Origin: Gymnopus androsaceus JB14 | Lineage: Eukaryota; Basidiomycota; Agaricomycetes; Agaricales; Omphalotaceae | DNA: 64,000 bases | Reading direction: 5' to 3' | Assembly (NCBI GenBank): GCA_009733575.1 | Contig: ML769387.1 | Coordinates: forward strand, 496,001 to 560,000 | Shown here: positions 24,049 through 36,025 of the stretch, in pieces | Layout: each line of letters starts with the position of its first letter | Numbering within the stretch: position 1 is the stretch's first letter | Position numbers and translations under genes: made by a program | The notes under the pieces: model-generated | The model's input: only the letters and a program-made list of their open reading frames with translations | What the model was told of the DNA's origin: nothing | Databases searched by the model: none

Positions 24049-24220
24049 TTGTTTGGAAAAAAAATTGCAAGTTTGTGGTGGTACAAAACAGGAAGATTAG
24101 GCGCCGATGAATGCTTTGCCTTCCGTTCATCAACCTCAAGTGGTTTTCGAACAGAGGTGATTCTGCTACCTCTTTTATTTGGTTGTGAATAGTACATTAT
24201 TTCTAGCCCTTACCGCTACG

Positions 24221-25419
24221 ATGTCGTATCCTTCCTTCACGAATGACAAGTCGACAGTAGTCCAGGTCAGCGACAATTGGCCTGCGATTAATGGGATATC
24301 ACGAATGGTGATCTTGTTCGTAGGGTTCTTATTTGCTCCCTCGTCGACTAAATTTATCGTCCATATAGTGGAGACTCGTATAGCTCGGTGGGATATAGGG
24401 GTAGACCAGGCCTTACTGTACCGCGCGCAGAGAAACCTCTCGGCGTCGACTTTCCAGGTTCATCATTGGAGATGTGGAATGAAGATGGTAGGCTAACGCG
24501 CGCTGTTTTATGGTACTCGCATAAATCACTCTTCCAGGGACTCCAAATTGGGTCGGCCACTTGATAACCAAGTACATGCCGGGGCCACGCTACAAACCTG
24601 ACCAGGGTGAACAAGACGAAGGTTACGCCGATGATCCCCTCCTTATCTATGACTATGCCATTGGAGGAAACACTATTAATGGAGTAGCAAGTCAAGTTAA
24701 AGAACAATTTCTGGGACCTAATTGCGTTGGAACTAAACCGCAATGGGCACCCTGGGAGTCGAACAACACGCTTTTTGGTGAGCTCACTTGAAGGTTGATT
24801 GAAATTTACCTGCTCATGAATTGCAGTAACTTGGGTTGGAATTAATGATTGCGCGTAAGTGAACACATTCTCTTGCGCCACACTACTAATAAGCATTGTA
24901 GTTTTAATAAGGAGCACGAGAACAATATATCCAAGCTGTTTGATCTCCAAGAGCAGCTTTATCAAGCTGGTGCACGAAATTTCCTCTTCATCGATGTACC
25001 TCCAATACACAGGTCACCCGCAAGTAAGCACCGGAACTACCGTTATACAATTTTAACAACCATCCATAGTTAGCCCGCGACGGGCTGAAATGGCTAGTGT
25101 ATCCTATCATAACTGGAATGACGGATTGCGCTCTGGTCTAAACACGTTTGCGCAATCTCACCAAGATACATCCCTTTTCCTGTTCTCTTCGTATGCCACC
25201 TTCGACCACATGCTGGATAATTATAAGGATTACGGTTTCACGCAAGAGGATGTTCGAGAACCATTCCGGTATGATGATCTCAACAACTCATTATATTACA
25301 AAACCTTTTTGACATTAAAACAGTGCGATTTGGTGCGACCAATTACATCCCAAATCCAAGGTTAGTCTTGCCTTGTACTCTATTACTTGGTTGCTGACGA
25401 GTCGGAAATAGGTTCATGA
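24221..25419 (+). CDS. SGNH/GDSL hydrolase, CE16-like esterase lacking the usual catalytic His
   Basis: The exons join into a fungal SGNH esterase of the carbohydrate acetylesterase 16 type. Block I reads ILFVGGDSYSSVGY with the nucleophile Ser in GDS. NWVGHLITKY follows, then YAIGGNTINGV (block II) and VTWVGINDCA (block III, N of the oxyanion hole). A FIDVPPIHRSPA segment follows. Further on are YHNWNDGLRSGLNTFAQ and LFLFSSYATFDHMLD. The expected block V Asp-x-x-His (usually DRLHPT or similar) reads RYDDLNNSLYY here, so the base His appears replaced by Asn. Introns include about 24320-24363, 24490-24540, 24779-24826 and 25362-25411. There is no clear signal peptide from the ATG at 24221, so the first exon may be missed. 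Confidence 0.78.
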
Positions 25420-25707
25420 TATCTTGGCCTTTAACATCTACAGTTTCCTTTCTAATATTCCGAAGATCTGATGTTACATAGATAGCAGTAAATGCTTGTA
25501 AATTACTTGTAAGAACTCGTTTAGAAGCTGGTAACTGGTTTAGAAGCTGGGAAAACGGTCCGGAACCACGTTACTATTAGTGATCGTCCTGAATCCGGAT
25601 TGACTTGCTTCCAACGCTGAGCTCATGCACTCACTGAGGCTGTAAAGCCAAATTGCCCGTCTTCAAGACAGGCGATTCCTCTCCCTTCCTGCCTCCTCCA
25701 AACAAAG

Positions 25708-28700
25708 ATGTCCTGGTTCCCCTCTTGGCTTCCGAGCCTGCCATCTATCAATTACTTTACCGTTCCATCAGGTATTCAGAGGCGATTTATTTCTTTTATC
25801 CTTAAACGATCTCTTGGGCATTTCCTTAAACCTGGGCAGCTTGACGTTGAGCAAATAGACTCTCAAATTGGGTCTGGATACGTGCAGGTTAATGATCTTC
25901 AGCTTGATAGCAATGTGCGTACGCTGCGCAATTTCTTTGTCTCTTAGACTTATTCCCTTATTCAGGCAATTAACGACATTCTTCTGAAATCCGGGCTACC
26001 TCTAGAGCTTGTAGATGGCTCTCTTGCCTCTGTTAAAGCCCGCATTCCCTTACCCAATCCTCTCACCTCTACCCTCGGCTTTTCCCTTTCGTCTCTCCAT
26101 CTTACTTTACGCGTTGTTCCTGTAGAGAAGTCGCCAAACAATGCCAATATCAATCTATCAGACTCTGTCGCATCCTACGCTGAGTCGTTCATTCAGGACG
26201 AATTGACACCCCGAGAAGAGGCTAGCCTACGGGAGTCGTTTAGGGAAGACCTTTCGGCCTCCTTGCATCATGAATCCGATGATGAAAACGTTCCGGGAGG
26301 TCTAAATCCTTTTAGAGATCTCTCAGAAGTAGAGGAAATGGCCGACTTGGATCCCGACGGGGTCTCCCTGTTTGCTACTCTGATTGAGCGCCTTCTAGCC
26401 AAGTTTGAATTCGACGCGGTAGATACGAAGGTGACCATCCTGGACCCCCAATCGAGCAGTCTGACTCTTTCCATCGCGGATATTAGTTATCGCACGGAAA
26501 TGCCTCCAAACGCAGATTCCGTAGATAGCTCTGAGCGGGACGGGGAATCGCGCACTGTCTCCGTTTCCGGTGTCACTCTGAGCGCCTGCGATTTGCAGCC
26601 CGTCTATCCTGAATCTCCTACTACTCCAGCGGGTCCCTCTTCATCCCGCAGCCCTTCCATAACTCCTCGTTCACCATCTCCTTCATCGTCTTCGGACGAG
26701 GAAGCTCAGTGGGCAATGTCACAGTCCCTGGCATTTCTACCGCCTCGTCCCATATCTCCTGCTAGTTCCGTCGCTAGTAGCATGTACCAGAGCGCTATAT
26801 CGGAACACGAGCCATCGAGTCCTCAGACAACAGAGGAGCCTCCCGTTATTGCTTCAGGCATTACGAGTTCCAAAGCTGAACTGGGCCAGAGAGATGAAAT
26901 CAGGAGCGAGGTATTCCTCTCGTTTGGGACGGATCCAATCGTTATCAAGCTCACTACGCCTGCTGTACACGGCCGACCAATGTCGCTAGAGCAACTTCAT
27001 TTGTCCGTCGATGTGGGTATAATCAGCTGCGCTATTCGTCCTTGGCATATACGAAGCTTCGTGCGCTTAGCAGATAACCTTACCTCCGGTCACTCTAGCA
27101 CATCCTCAGCACCCCCTCCTTCCTCTTCTTCTCCCTCTAGTCCTGGGGCAGGCAAGCAACTGTCTTTGAATGTGAAGGCTGTTGTAGTGCTCTTGCTTCC
27201 GTCGTCAACTGCCACTGTCCTATCTCAGCCCGCTCTTGAACGATATTTCACTCGTCCGCGATTACCTCCTTCCTTACCCGAAGGTTATGTGCGCCTCCTT
27301 CTGGATAGCATCTCTGCTACCGCCTCGATTACCACTGTGGGCTCGAGAATTCTCAGACCCGAAACAGGTCAAAGTGCTCTAACATCTACGGTTGCGTTCT
27401 CGTTATCCCTTAGCGAACTGTCTATGTTTGCCTCTCGTGCCGCCGCTGGTGATAGTGAATCACTAGCTTTCCCACTTCTTATCACCGATCCATTGCTAAA
27501 CACACATTATACATCCGAACATATGCACCCCAATACAACCTCCCCAGGTGTAGAGTTTCCTGTACTTCCCATCTTTGATGTTATGGACTGGACAGACGAA
27601 GCGCAAGTACAGGGAATGAAAGTCTCTACGTGGCGAACGAAGCAGAAACAGAGTAAAGCTTCGCATACTACCCTTGGATCTGAAACCGGTCATGGAGAGA
27701 CTGCGGCGCCAGCGGTGTTGGTGAAGGGGGAGCGGCAATCTCTTGAAAGCCCTGGGCACAAGACCAAATTATTGAAGAATAATTTGGTCGTTGACCTTGC
27801 TCCTCTTCAGTTCTTCATCGATTTACGATATCTATTGAGCGACGAGGGTACCAGCCGTTACTTGGACGAGGTTCTGAGTGCTCTGAAAAACTCCGATGTC
27901 GAAAAAGTAAAGACGGACATGGATGGATCCGACACTGATGAAAGAGAAGGGGATACACCGCCGGCTACTCCACGGGTCACTGGATATCGAGATGCTGCCA
28001 AGGAACGCGAGCAGGAGCGGAGGAGACTGGAGAATATCGTTTTACGCGATCTAGACTTGGACCTCGATTATCGACAAGAAGTGCCAGCATCCAAAGAGAC
28101 TAGACATGTCAAGAGGCCCACAGTACGTCGCCGAAAAAAAGTTTTTTCTGGCAATCTGATGCTAACACTTGTTACTTAGAGTCACCCAACAACGAACGAG
28201 GGCCCAAATATAGTTGTCAAGTTCCCTTTTATCCGAACAAACGTTCGATGTAGTTCGATTCGCGGCCGACCTTCACATTCAGGCGCAGTTGTTCTAGATG
28301 TTCAGGGTCTTACTCTAATGAAAGGACAAACACCAGCTCCACGAAAAACAGCTTCTTTTGAACCACAACTCGCAGCGCAGCAGTCCAATCTTTTCCCAAG
28401 GAGAACCTCTAGTAACAACCGAATTTCGGAGGCTGGTTATTGCTTCATCTCCAGCCGGAAGCCCGAAAGCAGCTGCAGTGGTATCTCTGGGCCCTCTTCA
28501 GGATGACAATGAGGCAGACGATATACCATCACACCAACCACTATTACCTCGCATCGTCGTTTCGCAGTCGCAGAAGGGATCTCATTCTACACTGGCGATA
28601 AACTTGTTCCTGCCGTCTGTGTTTGTCAATATGACTAAAGAGTCCCTTGATGCTCTGCAGTATTGGGCGGACGACGCATCCCAGCTAGCTCAGAAATCCT

Positions 28701-31700
28701 CTGAATATTCTGGTAGTGATAATGGTACAGAGAAGGCTCCTAGCCGTGATAGTAGTATGATAGGCAGCCGTTACTTTGCCAAGTCGAGGACTGGCAGTGG
28801 TAACACTAGCGTAGCATCAGGCTCACGCGAAGTCAAAACTGATGTCGTTGTGAAGACTGTAGTCGCTGAAGGTAAACTAACACAGTGCGTTGCCGGCGTT
28901 TGCTGATGGTGCAGGTAGCTTTCTGTAGAATCTCGCTTCCAAGGCAAACCGAACAGCCCATTACAATACGACCATTCGATATCATAGCTTCCGATATCGA
29001 AGTCTCCGTACAGGTGAAACCGGAAGGCAGAGTGAGAGGATTTTCTTCGGTGCATCGCAGCGTAATGGCTAACAAACCACCTTTTAGGATGAAACCGTAA
29101 CTTCGTGAGTCTTATGAGCTTGACAGTGAACGACCACACTAGCGAAGGAAACTTCAACACATTGGTTTCCCTTACGAAAGCCCGTGACTTGGTATGCTGT
29201 TTCCTTTCAATGGATGTCCTGACTTTACTCAAATGACATTTGAAGCTCATCACCCCTCAACCACTCCTCAAGCTACGATTTACTTCGGGATCGTACCTGA
29301 AACGATGGCGAAAGAGTCCAGAATACGGCTTCACCTCTGCGGTTTCACCTACCATTTCTTCCCGGATATCAGTTGGATATCAGCCCTCACTGTTTTCGCA
29401 AGTGCACCTCCTGGAGTATGTTCGCAGGTTGCTGAAATATATGCCCCCTTGACTTATTTTCTGTTGCGTAGGCGTTCGAGACAGTTGTACCCAGTGAACG
29501 GACGAAAATGTCGCTCAACATCGTCGACGGTTCTGTAAGAGTATTAGCTCCTACTCATCCAGGAGCTTTGCTTTTCCACATAGGCGATCTAGAATTTTCA
29601 ACCAACCTCATTGGAGACTCTCCTGAATTAGAATTTATGTTGAAGATTCATTCCGCTGCTTTGCTTGCGATCGATGATCTAGCCGAGTTCCATCCAACTA
29701 GCAGCTCCGTAGAGGGCTTCTTGTTCTGGAAGGTCTGTCATTCTCATCTGTCTATGTGCATCCACTAATAAATATGATAGAAACGTGGTTTCGCGCTGCT
29801 GGCTGAGATCACAGACCTCGCGTTAAATTTCAGAGCTCTTAAGAGTGCAAAGACCCCCGATACAAGAGTGCATATCATTCTTTGCTTAATTATCTGTAAA
29901 CAAGCTTACATTCCTTTCAGGTAGTGATACCACATTTGGGTTTGCGGTTACACTTGTGCGCGGATACGATGTCGGCAATAGGTCTCTTCATAAGCGATCT
30001 CGTTGCAGCATTCAACCCTCCTCTAGAACATCAGTCCGTCATCCATTCGTTCTCGAGAAAAAGCTATCCCTAACTCGTATCATAGGCCTCCCAAACGTAA
30101 ACGAAAGCCGATGGTAATTTCTGAACAGCGGCAGAACCCAGGTGGTATAATGTGTCAGTTGAGACTTGTTCCATCAATTATAGAATTCTGCTAACTAAGC
30201 TTTAGCTTCTGTTGACGACCTGGCATTCAAGAAAGTTCCAGAAGTAGGCCTGCACCCGATATGATCTTTGACGATCTTCCGAGAAATCTCGACTACCTCG
30301 ATGAATCTTTCGGTGCCGCCGGGGGTCTGAGGGAGCTTCGCGACGAGGACCTTGACGAGTTTGATGACGACGAAGAAGTGTTTCCAATATCTTCCCGTGA
30401 TGATGATTTCGATGGTGTTGTGTCGAGAGTTGGAGGAGAGACGATTCGGATGCTTCGGCCTGAAGGCCTTCAAATCGTAGACAATCATTTTGACAATCTC
30501 CCACCCATTACGGAGAATAGTCCTACAGAGTGAGTGAGGGCATGTTGCTTCCAAACTTTTACTAACCAAATTTCAGTATGGGAGATACTCTGCTTTGCGT
30601 TCAAGTCCACAGTACAGACATCAACGTATTCCTTTATGATGGCTACGACTGGGAAAACACTCGCAAGACTATCGAAAACGAGGTCAAGGAAATGCGAAAG
30701 CGGCTGGCCAAGATTAGACAACTTGTTGCCAAGGGCCAGACGCAACAATCCCCTGGTGAAGAGACGAGTGCTCTCCTCTTCAACTCTGTGTACATTGGTC
30801 TCAAACAGGATGTGGATGAGTTTGATCCTACTGCTCTGATTGCAGCCATAGACGAGGAATTGAAGGAGGACGTAGATACTACAACGGAAAGCTCCTGGCA
30901 ATCATTACCTGTGCCATCCGTACCCAAGCCTTCGGTGCCTACCACTCGCTTGAATGGAAAGCGTTTGGTGCGCGCGAAGAGTCCCAGTATCGAATTCCGA
31001 ATTGCCGGATTGAATGCTGATTTTTCTCAATATTGCCCAGAGGATCCTCTGGTCTCGCGGGTGTTTGCGACGGTAACCGACCTCGAGATTCTTGACCATA
31101 TCAAAACTTCGACGTGGAAGAAGTTTTTAACTGCGCTCCGATCTGATTCTCGTGGCAACACTCGTGAAACAGACTCGAATATGGTCAAGATAGAGCTTCG
31201 GACTATACGTCCAGTCCCGAATGATCCCTCAGAAGAGGCAAGATTAAAGGTGGGTTATTTTCATCGCTCTTGATTCCGTGTCTTACCGTTAATAGGCCAA
31301 AGTTTTACCTCTCCGACTGCATGTCGATCAAGATGCTTTGGACTTTATGAAGAAGTTTTTCAGCTTCACTGATCCTAACAACCATCCACTCCTGCCGACC
31401 CCGACGACGGGATTTATTTCCGTAAGACAGACCGTTATTCAAAGGTTTCGCCTCGCTAACTAAAGCTAAACAGAACTGGCGGAGATCTTTCCTGTTGACC
31501 TGAAGCTAGACTACAAACCTCGGCGGGTGGACTATCGCGCATTGAAAGAAGGAAAAACTATCGAACTGATGAATTTCTTCCATTTCGATGGTGCTGAGAT
31601 GACTCTTAGACATATCACCTTGTCCGGTGTACGTTTTCCCATTCGTCTCCTCAGTTGATCGCTGACGGTGGTGTTTTCATATAACCAGATTACTGGGTGG

Positions 31701-32473
31701 CCTCGATTGGGTGAACTGCTCAACGACCTCTGGACGCCCGACGTCAAGGCAACCCAACTTGTCGATGTAATCTCAGGTGTTGCGCCTATTCGTTCCATCG
31801 TCAACGTTGGCTCTGGTATCGCCGACCTTGTCCTATTACCAATCGCACAGTACAAGAAAGACGGCAGGATTGTTCACGGAGTACAGAAGGGGACAACTTC
31901 CTTTGTCAAGTCAACTGCTATCGAAGCCATTAAGCTCGGTGCTAAACTGGCGACGGGCACGCAAGTCATTCTCGAGCAGGCGGAAGGTGTTTTAGGTCCA
32001 CAGTTCAAGTATCCTGTTACCGCTGAAACACTCCACTCATCTCCCAATTTCGGCGACCTTGAGACTTTGGATGTTGGTCTCGGAGGTGGGAGTAGCGACG
32101 AAGATGAGAATGCACTTGACCTGATTAGCAAGTATGCTGATCAACCAGTGAATGTCAAGGAAGGAGTTCAGTCGGCATACAAGAGTCTGCAAAGAAATTT
32201 CAACTCTGCGGCTCAGACTATCTTGGCGGTTCCGATGGAGGTGTATGAAAGATCTGGGAATGAGGCAAGTGGCTTTTCTTTTTACTGGAGAGCTCCTCAT
32301 TGAATAACATTCCATAGGGACCCGTCCGTTCTGTCATTCGAGCTGTCCCCATTGCGGTTCTAAAGCCTATGATCGGGGCCAGTGAAGCTGTTAGCAAGAC
32401 ACTACTTGGTCTTCATAATACCTTGGATCCAAATCTCCGACACGAGAACGATGCCAAATACAAACACCGTTAA
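25708..32473 (+). CDS. ATG2: Autophagy-related protein 2 (bridge-like lipid transfer protein)
   Basis: The gene spans about 6.8 kb with roughly 13 exons and encodes some 2,000 residues. The N-terminal chorein domain is unmistakable: SWFPSWLPSL, RRFISFILKRSLGHFLKPGQ, DVEQIDSQIGSGYVQVNDL. Long Ser/Pro-rich insertions follow. The C-terminal ATG2 core includes HFDGAEMTLRHITLSGITGW, LWTPDVKATQLVDVISGVAP, SIVNVGSGIADLVLLPI and RAVPIAVLKPMIGASEAVSK. It should move phospholipids from the ER to the growing phagophore with Atg9 and Atg18. Near 28350-28375, between LTLMKGQTPAPRK and FSQGEPLVTTEFRR, the frame jumps by one base with no plausible intron. The region is poorly conserved, so the exact spot is uncertain; an A5 run at about 28344 is a candidate. 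Confidence 0.92.
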
Positions 32474-32587
32474 TTCAGTCAACTTCTTTTCTTTTCTTTT
32501 TCGCATCTGCCACACATATGTAGTTTTCGAAATCACTAATGTATAAACAATGTAACAATACAGAATAGACAATTATAGTACAGCACC

Positions 32588-33402
32588 TCAATCTATATCC
32601 ATTGTCATCGATCGCCCCTCGCCCTGCACTAGAGCGCTCCGAGACTTGGTTTTGGCTGAAACTTTGATCTTTTCCCGCACTTTTGTCGTTGAAGATTCTG
32701 CTGAATCGACTGCCATAGGTTCGACAAGTTTCGATGATGAGGCTTTTGCAGCCTCTAATGTCTTTTTTCGGTGGGCACGTTGCTTTTCGCGACTGATCGC
32801 CATTCTGGTGTCGGGAAGTATATGAGAGCATGGACGGCAGCAAGTAGTAAAAGACGTACCTGTTCTTCCAGAAAGCATGTTCCCTCTTCTGCTTGATCTC
32901 CCCAACCCGCTTCATCGCTTTTATTGTGGTCTGCATCAAGTCCCGGTCATAACGAACAGGAACGTTCCGTCGTTTTTCAAAGTCGATAGTGGAATCCTAA
33001 AGGCTCATAAGAATAAGGCGAGATCAAATGAGAGAAGACGCACGATGGTCATTTCCTTTCCAGCGGCTTTCCGGAATGCCTTTGTCCATCTCACTTTCCT
33101 CGGGTTCCGCTTCATTCTGGTATAGGACGTCTGTTAACGAAAGTGTACATGATGATTTATGAAGGGCCTCACTTGAAGTTCTTGTGACATCTAGATAAAT
33201 CTAGGTCAGCATGGAACAAAGGGCAAGAGAAGAAGAAAACTAACTTTGAAGTGCAGAACCTGAAAACTTTGGAGTCATTTCCTAACAAAGGCTGAGCCTA
33301 AAGAAGGGGATTTCGGTGCTGAAGAAAATAAGTCCAAAAGGATAGCGCACCATGACCAGGATAAACACTTGTTGAGCAGAAATAACACTTTTCAATCCGC
33401 AT
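32588..33402 (-). CDS. RLP24: Ribosome biogenesis protein Rlp24
   Basis: The start [18 protein letters not shown] is the L24-type zinc ribbon. It is followed by [51 protein letters not shown] and the [20 protein letters not shown] helix, then a basic C-terminus ending SMTMDID. Rlp24 holds the place of eL24 in pre-60S particles until the AAA-ATPase Drg1/Afg2 removes it in the cytoplasm. At least six exons are separated by 40-60 nt introns. Just after AFVR the sequence reads AGG AAA TGA, where AGG AAT GAC is expected. One extra A (plus-strand T run 33278-33280) therefore breaks the frame in an essential gene, which points to a sequence error. Confidence 0.9.
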
Positions 33403-33512
33403 AGTGGAGGAGGAAAGAGAAAAATGCCGGCGGCAGTCCTTTTTTTTTTTTTTGAAATTGACGCTGGCCGCGCTTCGTTTATTCAACGCCCTCACAACTT
33501 TCACCCCTTACC

Positions 33513-34748
33513 ATGTCTACTCCAACCCCTGCTTGCCCGGAGAATGGCTGGGATATCGATACCAAAATTTCCGACCTCTCAATGCAATCTCTTCGTCAAC
33601 TCAAGTACGCTCGCGTTCAACTGCTTTACCCAAAGTCACTCTACCCGAAGAAAGAAATTGTTTCAGACAACATATCTGTCTTGACCAATCTTTCTGGAAA
33701 ACTGAGGAATTCAATGTGGAAGCCTTGTATATTCCTCAATGCTAGAAGGCTCATCACAAATAATGGCCAAGAGGTTGTAGACATTGCCTTTATACCTGAA
33801 ATTGAATTCTCCACTCACCCGGAAACCAAAGAACCCTATGATTCCCGGGATCTTTCTTATCTCGAATCCGATTATCAGGGCTTAGGGAAAACTGGTGATT
33901 TCCTCTATGAGGTATTGCCAGTGCCCAAAAGCCATGAAACCAACTTTTTGCCTCATTGGAAACGCCACTTTAAATATAAGCCCAAGCTCGAGATGGTCAA
34001 ACCTTTTATGGACCAAGAGCAGCTTTCCCCCATCCGTCGCATCTGGCTGTTTGGAGCTGTTTTTTCTCTGAGGTTTCCGGTGGAACATGCGAAGGTATGC
34101 CAGCATTCACATTGCAGCCTTTCCTCTGCTTATTACTTCTTTCTAGTTACGGCTCCCAAAGATTAGAAGTGAGAGGCTGTATGCGGATCCATATTCTCTC
34201 GACACCATTCTGTCAAATATTGCGTATAAACACCAACTCCATGATGCTATACTTTCAGTGGTCCCAGACCCAGGAGATGGGGATGGTCCATGGGGGAGGG
34301 ACAATGAAGGCGATGTAGGCAATGGAGGTGATGGTGAGGGTGATAGTGTTCATCTAGCACAGGATGGACAATGGCTCTTTGCCCCTGCTTCAACAACACG
34401 CCCTCAAACCAACCTCAAGGACTTTGACAACTTCATCATCGAGGCTCCCCAGATGCAAGACTGGGAGGATGGCAATGAGGATGAGGATGATGGGGTGGAT
34501 GAGACATACTCAACATACTGTATGTCACATCCAGTGGATTTGTCTACATTTCTAAAGATACTTATACCTTTCCAGCAGCATCCCAAGACCCAACCAGTCC
34601 AGCATTTATCTCACCAAGCATGAGCAAAAGTTCTAATGCTTCTGATCCTGCCAATGGAGTTGTCAATGTCTCCAGTAGCAATTGTGAGACCATTATTACC
34701 CCAATCTCTCAGAGTCTGATTGTTTCTCTCACTCTTAGCAATCAATAA
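33513..34748 (+). CDS. Unrecognised island gene, copy L
   Basis: Three exons (33513 to about 34094, about 34147 to 34523, about 34580 to 34748) give about 375 residues. I do not recognise the family. Visible features are a conserved N-terminal half (LRQLKYARVQLL, KKEIVSDNISVL, KPCIFLNARRLITNNGQEVV, FGAVFSLRFPVEH), an acidic Gly/Asp/Glu middle (GDGDGPWGRDNEGDVGNGGD, EDGNEDEDDGVDE) and a Ser/Thr-rich tail (SLIVSLTLSNQ). No signal peptide or membrane helix is clear. A diverged copy lies at 39234-40792 on the other strand with the same exon layout, and conserved protein but variable linkers suggest past selection. The start MSTPTP is shared by both copies. It lies just downstream of the divergent RLP24 start. 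Confidence 0.68.
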
Positions 34749-35474
34749 CCTTGCAATTTCTTCCATGAAACACAAGATGAAACACCAATCTAAAGTCAAG
34801 ACATTGTTTAGCATGATAAAGAAGACTTGGGCTTCAAGTCTGTCTGTTTCTCCAATGTCTTTTCATGTTGTCTCTGATTCATGACCAGGCAGATAGGTGT
34901 TTGTACATTGAACATCATTCTCGCTACTTTCCTTCAACTAGCTCATACAATTCCCATAGTTTATGTTTCATACTATAATGCCGGTTCCCAAAAAGTTTAT
35001 TCGTATAAGTACAATATTCTTGGGATAGAGGGACTGCTGATTTGAGTCCAAATGTAATAATACATGTAGTTGGTTGACGAGGCTACAGACCTACAAAATG
35101 TTGAGAGGTATGTAGAACAAAAACCTGCTGAATGTTATGATGGCCCTGAATCGTTGAGCATCGAAGAATTCAGTCTGATGCAATTGACCCTTGCATTACA
35201 AGCTCGCCATAATTACAATAAACACCGGTGGGTGCTGTGACTATAGTACAATGATAGGCATGACCTTGATGTTGAGCTTTTTCAGAGATTTTGAGAGAGC
35301 GACAATGGTTTCATGGTAAGGAATGACGGGGTCGGAAGAGAGAAACATCAGTGCAGTCTTTTTGCAGATTCTTTTCAAGCCTAGCCAATAAAATAAACAC
35401 AACAGCCATGAAGTTCACCGGCACCGGCGACAATGAGCTCATTGGTTTCTGAAATCATGCCTGCATGCAAGGGT

Positions 35475-35919
35475 CCTGTTGGACAAAGATGGTCAAAGTG
35501 TATCTTTGTGAGTGGTCAAGCCTCGTCCGGGATCAATGTCACCGGACAATATACCTTTCTTCCTGTTTCTTTGACTACTTATTTTTCTTATTTCTTCTTA
35601 CATGTTTGAACTCCACTTTGCTCCACTATACACATTTAGTTACTAAGTTTCAATGGACCTTTTACATATACTTCCTGCGATCGGTAGTTAGATACTACCT
35701 TACTTATACCCAGACTTTTCTTTGAAGCCCTCAGTCTTTTGACACCAAGATTGTGTCTGTACTGAGGGTGAGTTTATTTTGATTCCTACCTTACTTATCG
35801 AGCTAATCTTACTTATTTAGTTATACGTACTTACTTGATTAACAGGTATGGAAATATAGAGTCTTTTGACACCAAGATTGTGTCCGTACTGAGGTTATAC
35901 TTACTTACTCAATTAACAG
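35475..35919. mobile_element. Candidate non-autonomous insertion in the left arm
   Basis: Comparison with the right arm gives an empty site reading CAAGGGGTCTGACTTGG. The left arm instead reads CAAGGGTC, about 445 extra bases, then GGTCCAACTTG. The insert begins CTGTT and ends AACA(G), so it has very short inverted ends and a possible 4-bp GGTC target duplication. Inside are two near-identical 35-bp copies (35731 and 35866, TCTTTTGACACCAAGATTGT...) and two ATTAACAGG strings. It has no coding capacity that I can see. It could also be a local duplication rather than a transposon. Confidence 0.4.
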
Positions 35920-36025
35920 GTCCAACTTGAGAGACACTTGAGACTGTCAAAAAGCTTGGGGAGATCAGCAGTGCTCTTGGACGATGGGAGACAAAGAGAA
36001 TCACATAATCTTCATGTTGTGAGCA

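Larger units (their letters stand above)
33513..36025 (+). repeat. Left arm of large imperfect inverted repeat
   Basis: This segment matches the reverse complement of about 38650-40796. Matching pieces include the whole copy L gene; the downstream motif around 34950-35040 (CATACAATTCCCATA and an ATATTCTTGGGATA match); the 35370-35470 piece (CCAATAAAATAAACACAACA, TGGTTTCTGAAATCATGCCT); and the 35925-36020 piece (GACGATGGGAGACAAAGAGA). Homology stops just upstream of the gene start and just after 36025. The left arm carries an extra block at about 35475-35919. Confidence 0.72.

Noticed and set aside
24354..25010. 218-codon minus-strand frame
   Set aside because: It is antisense to the SGNH esterase, whose exons carry the GDS and GIND motifs.
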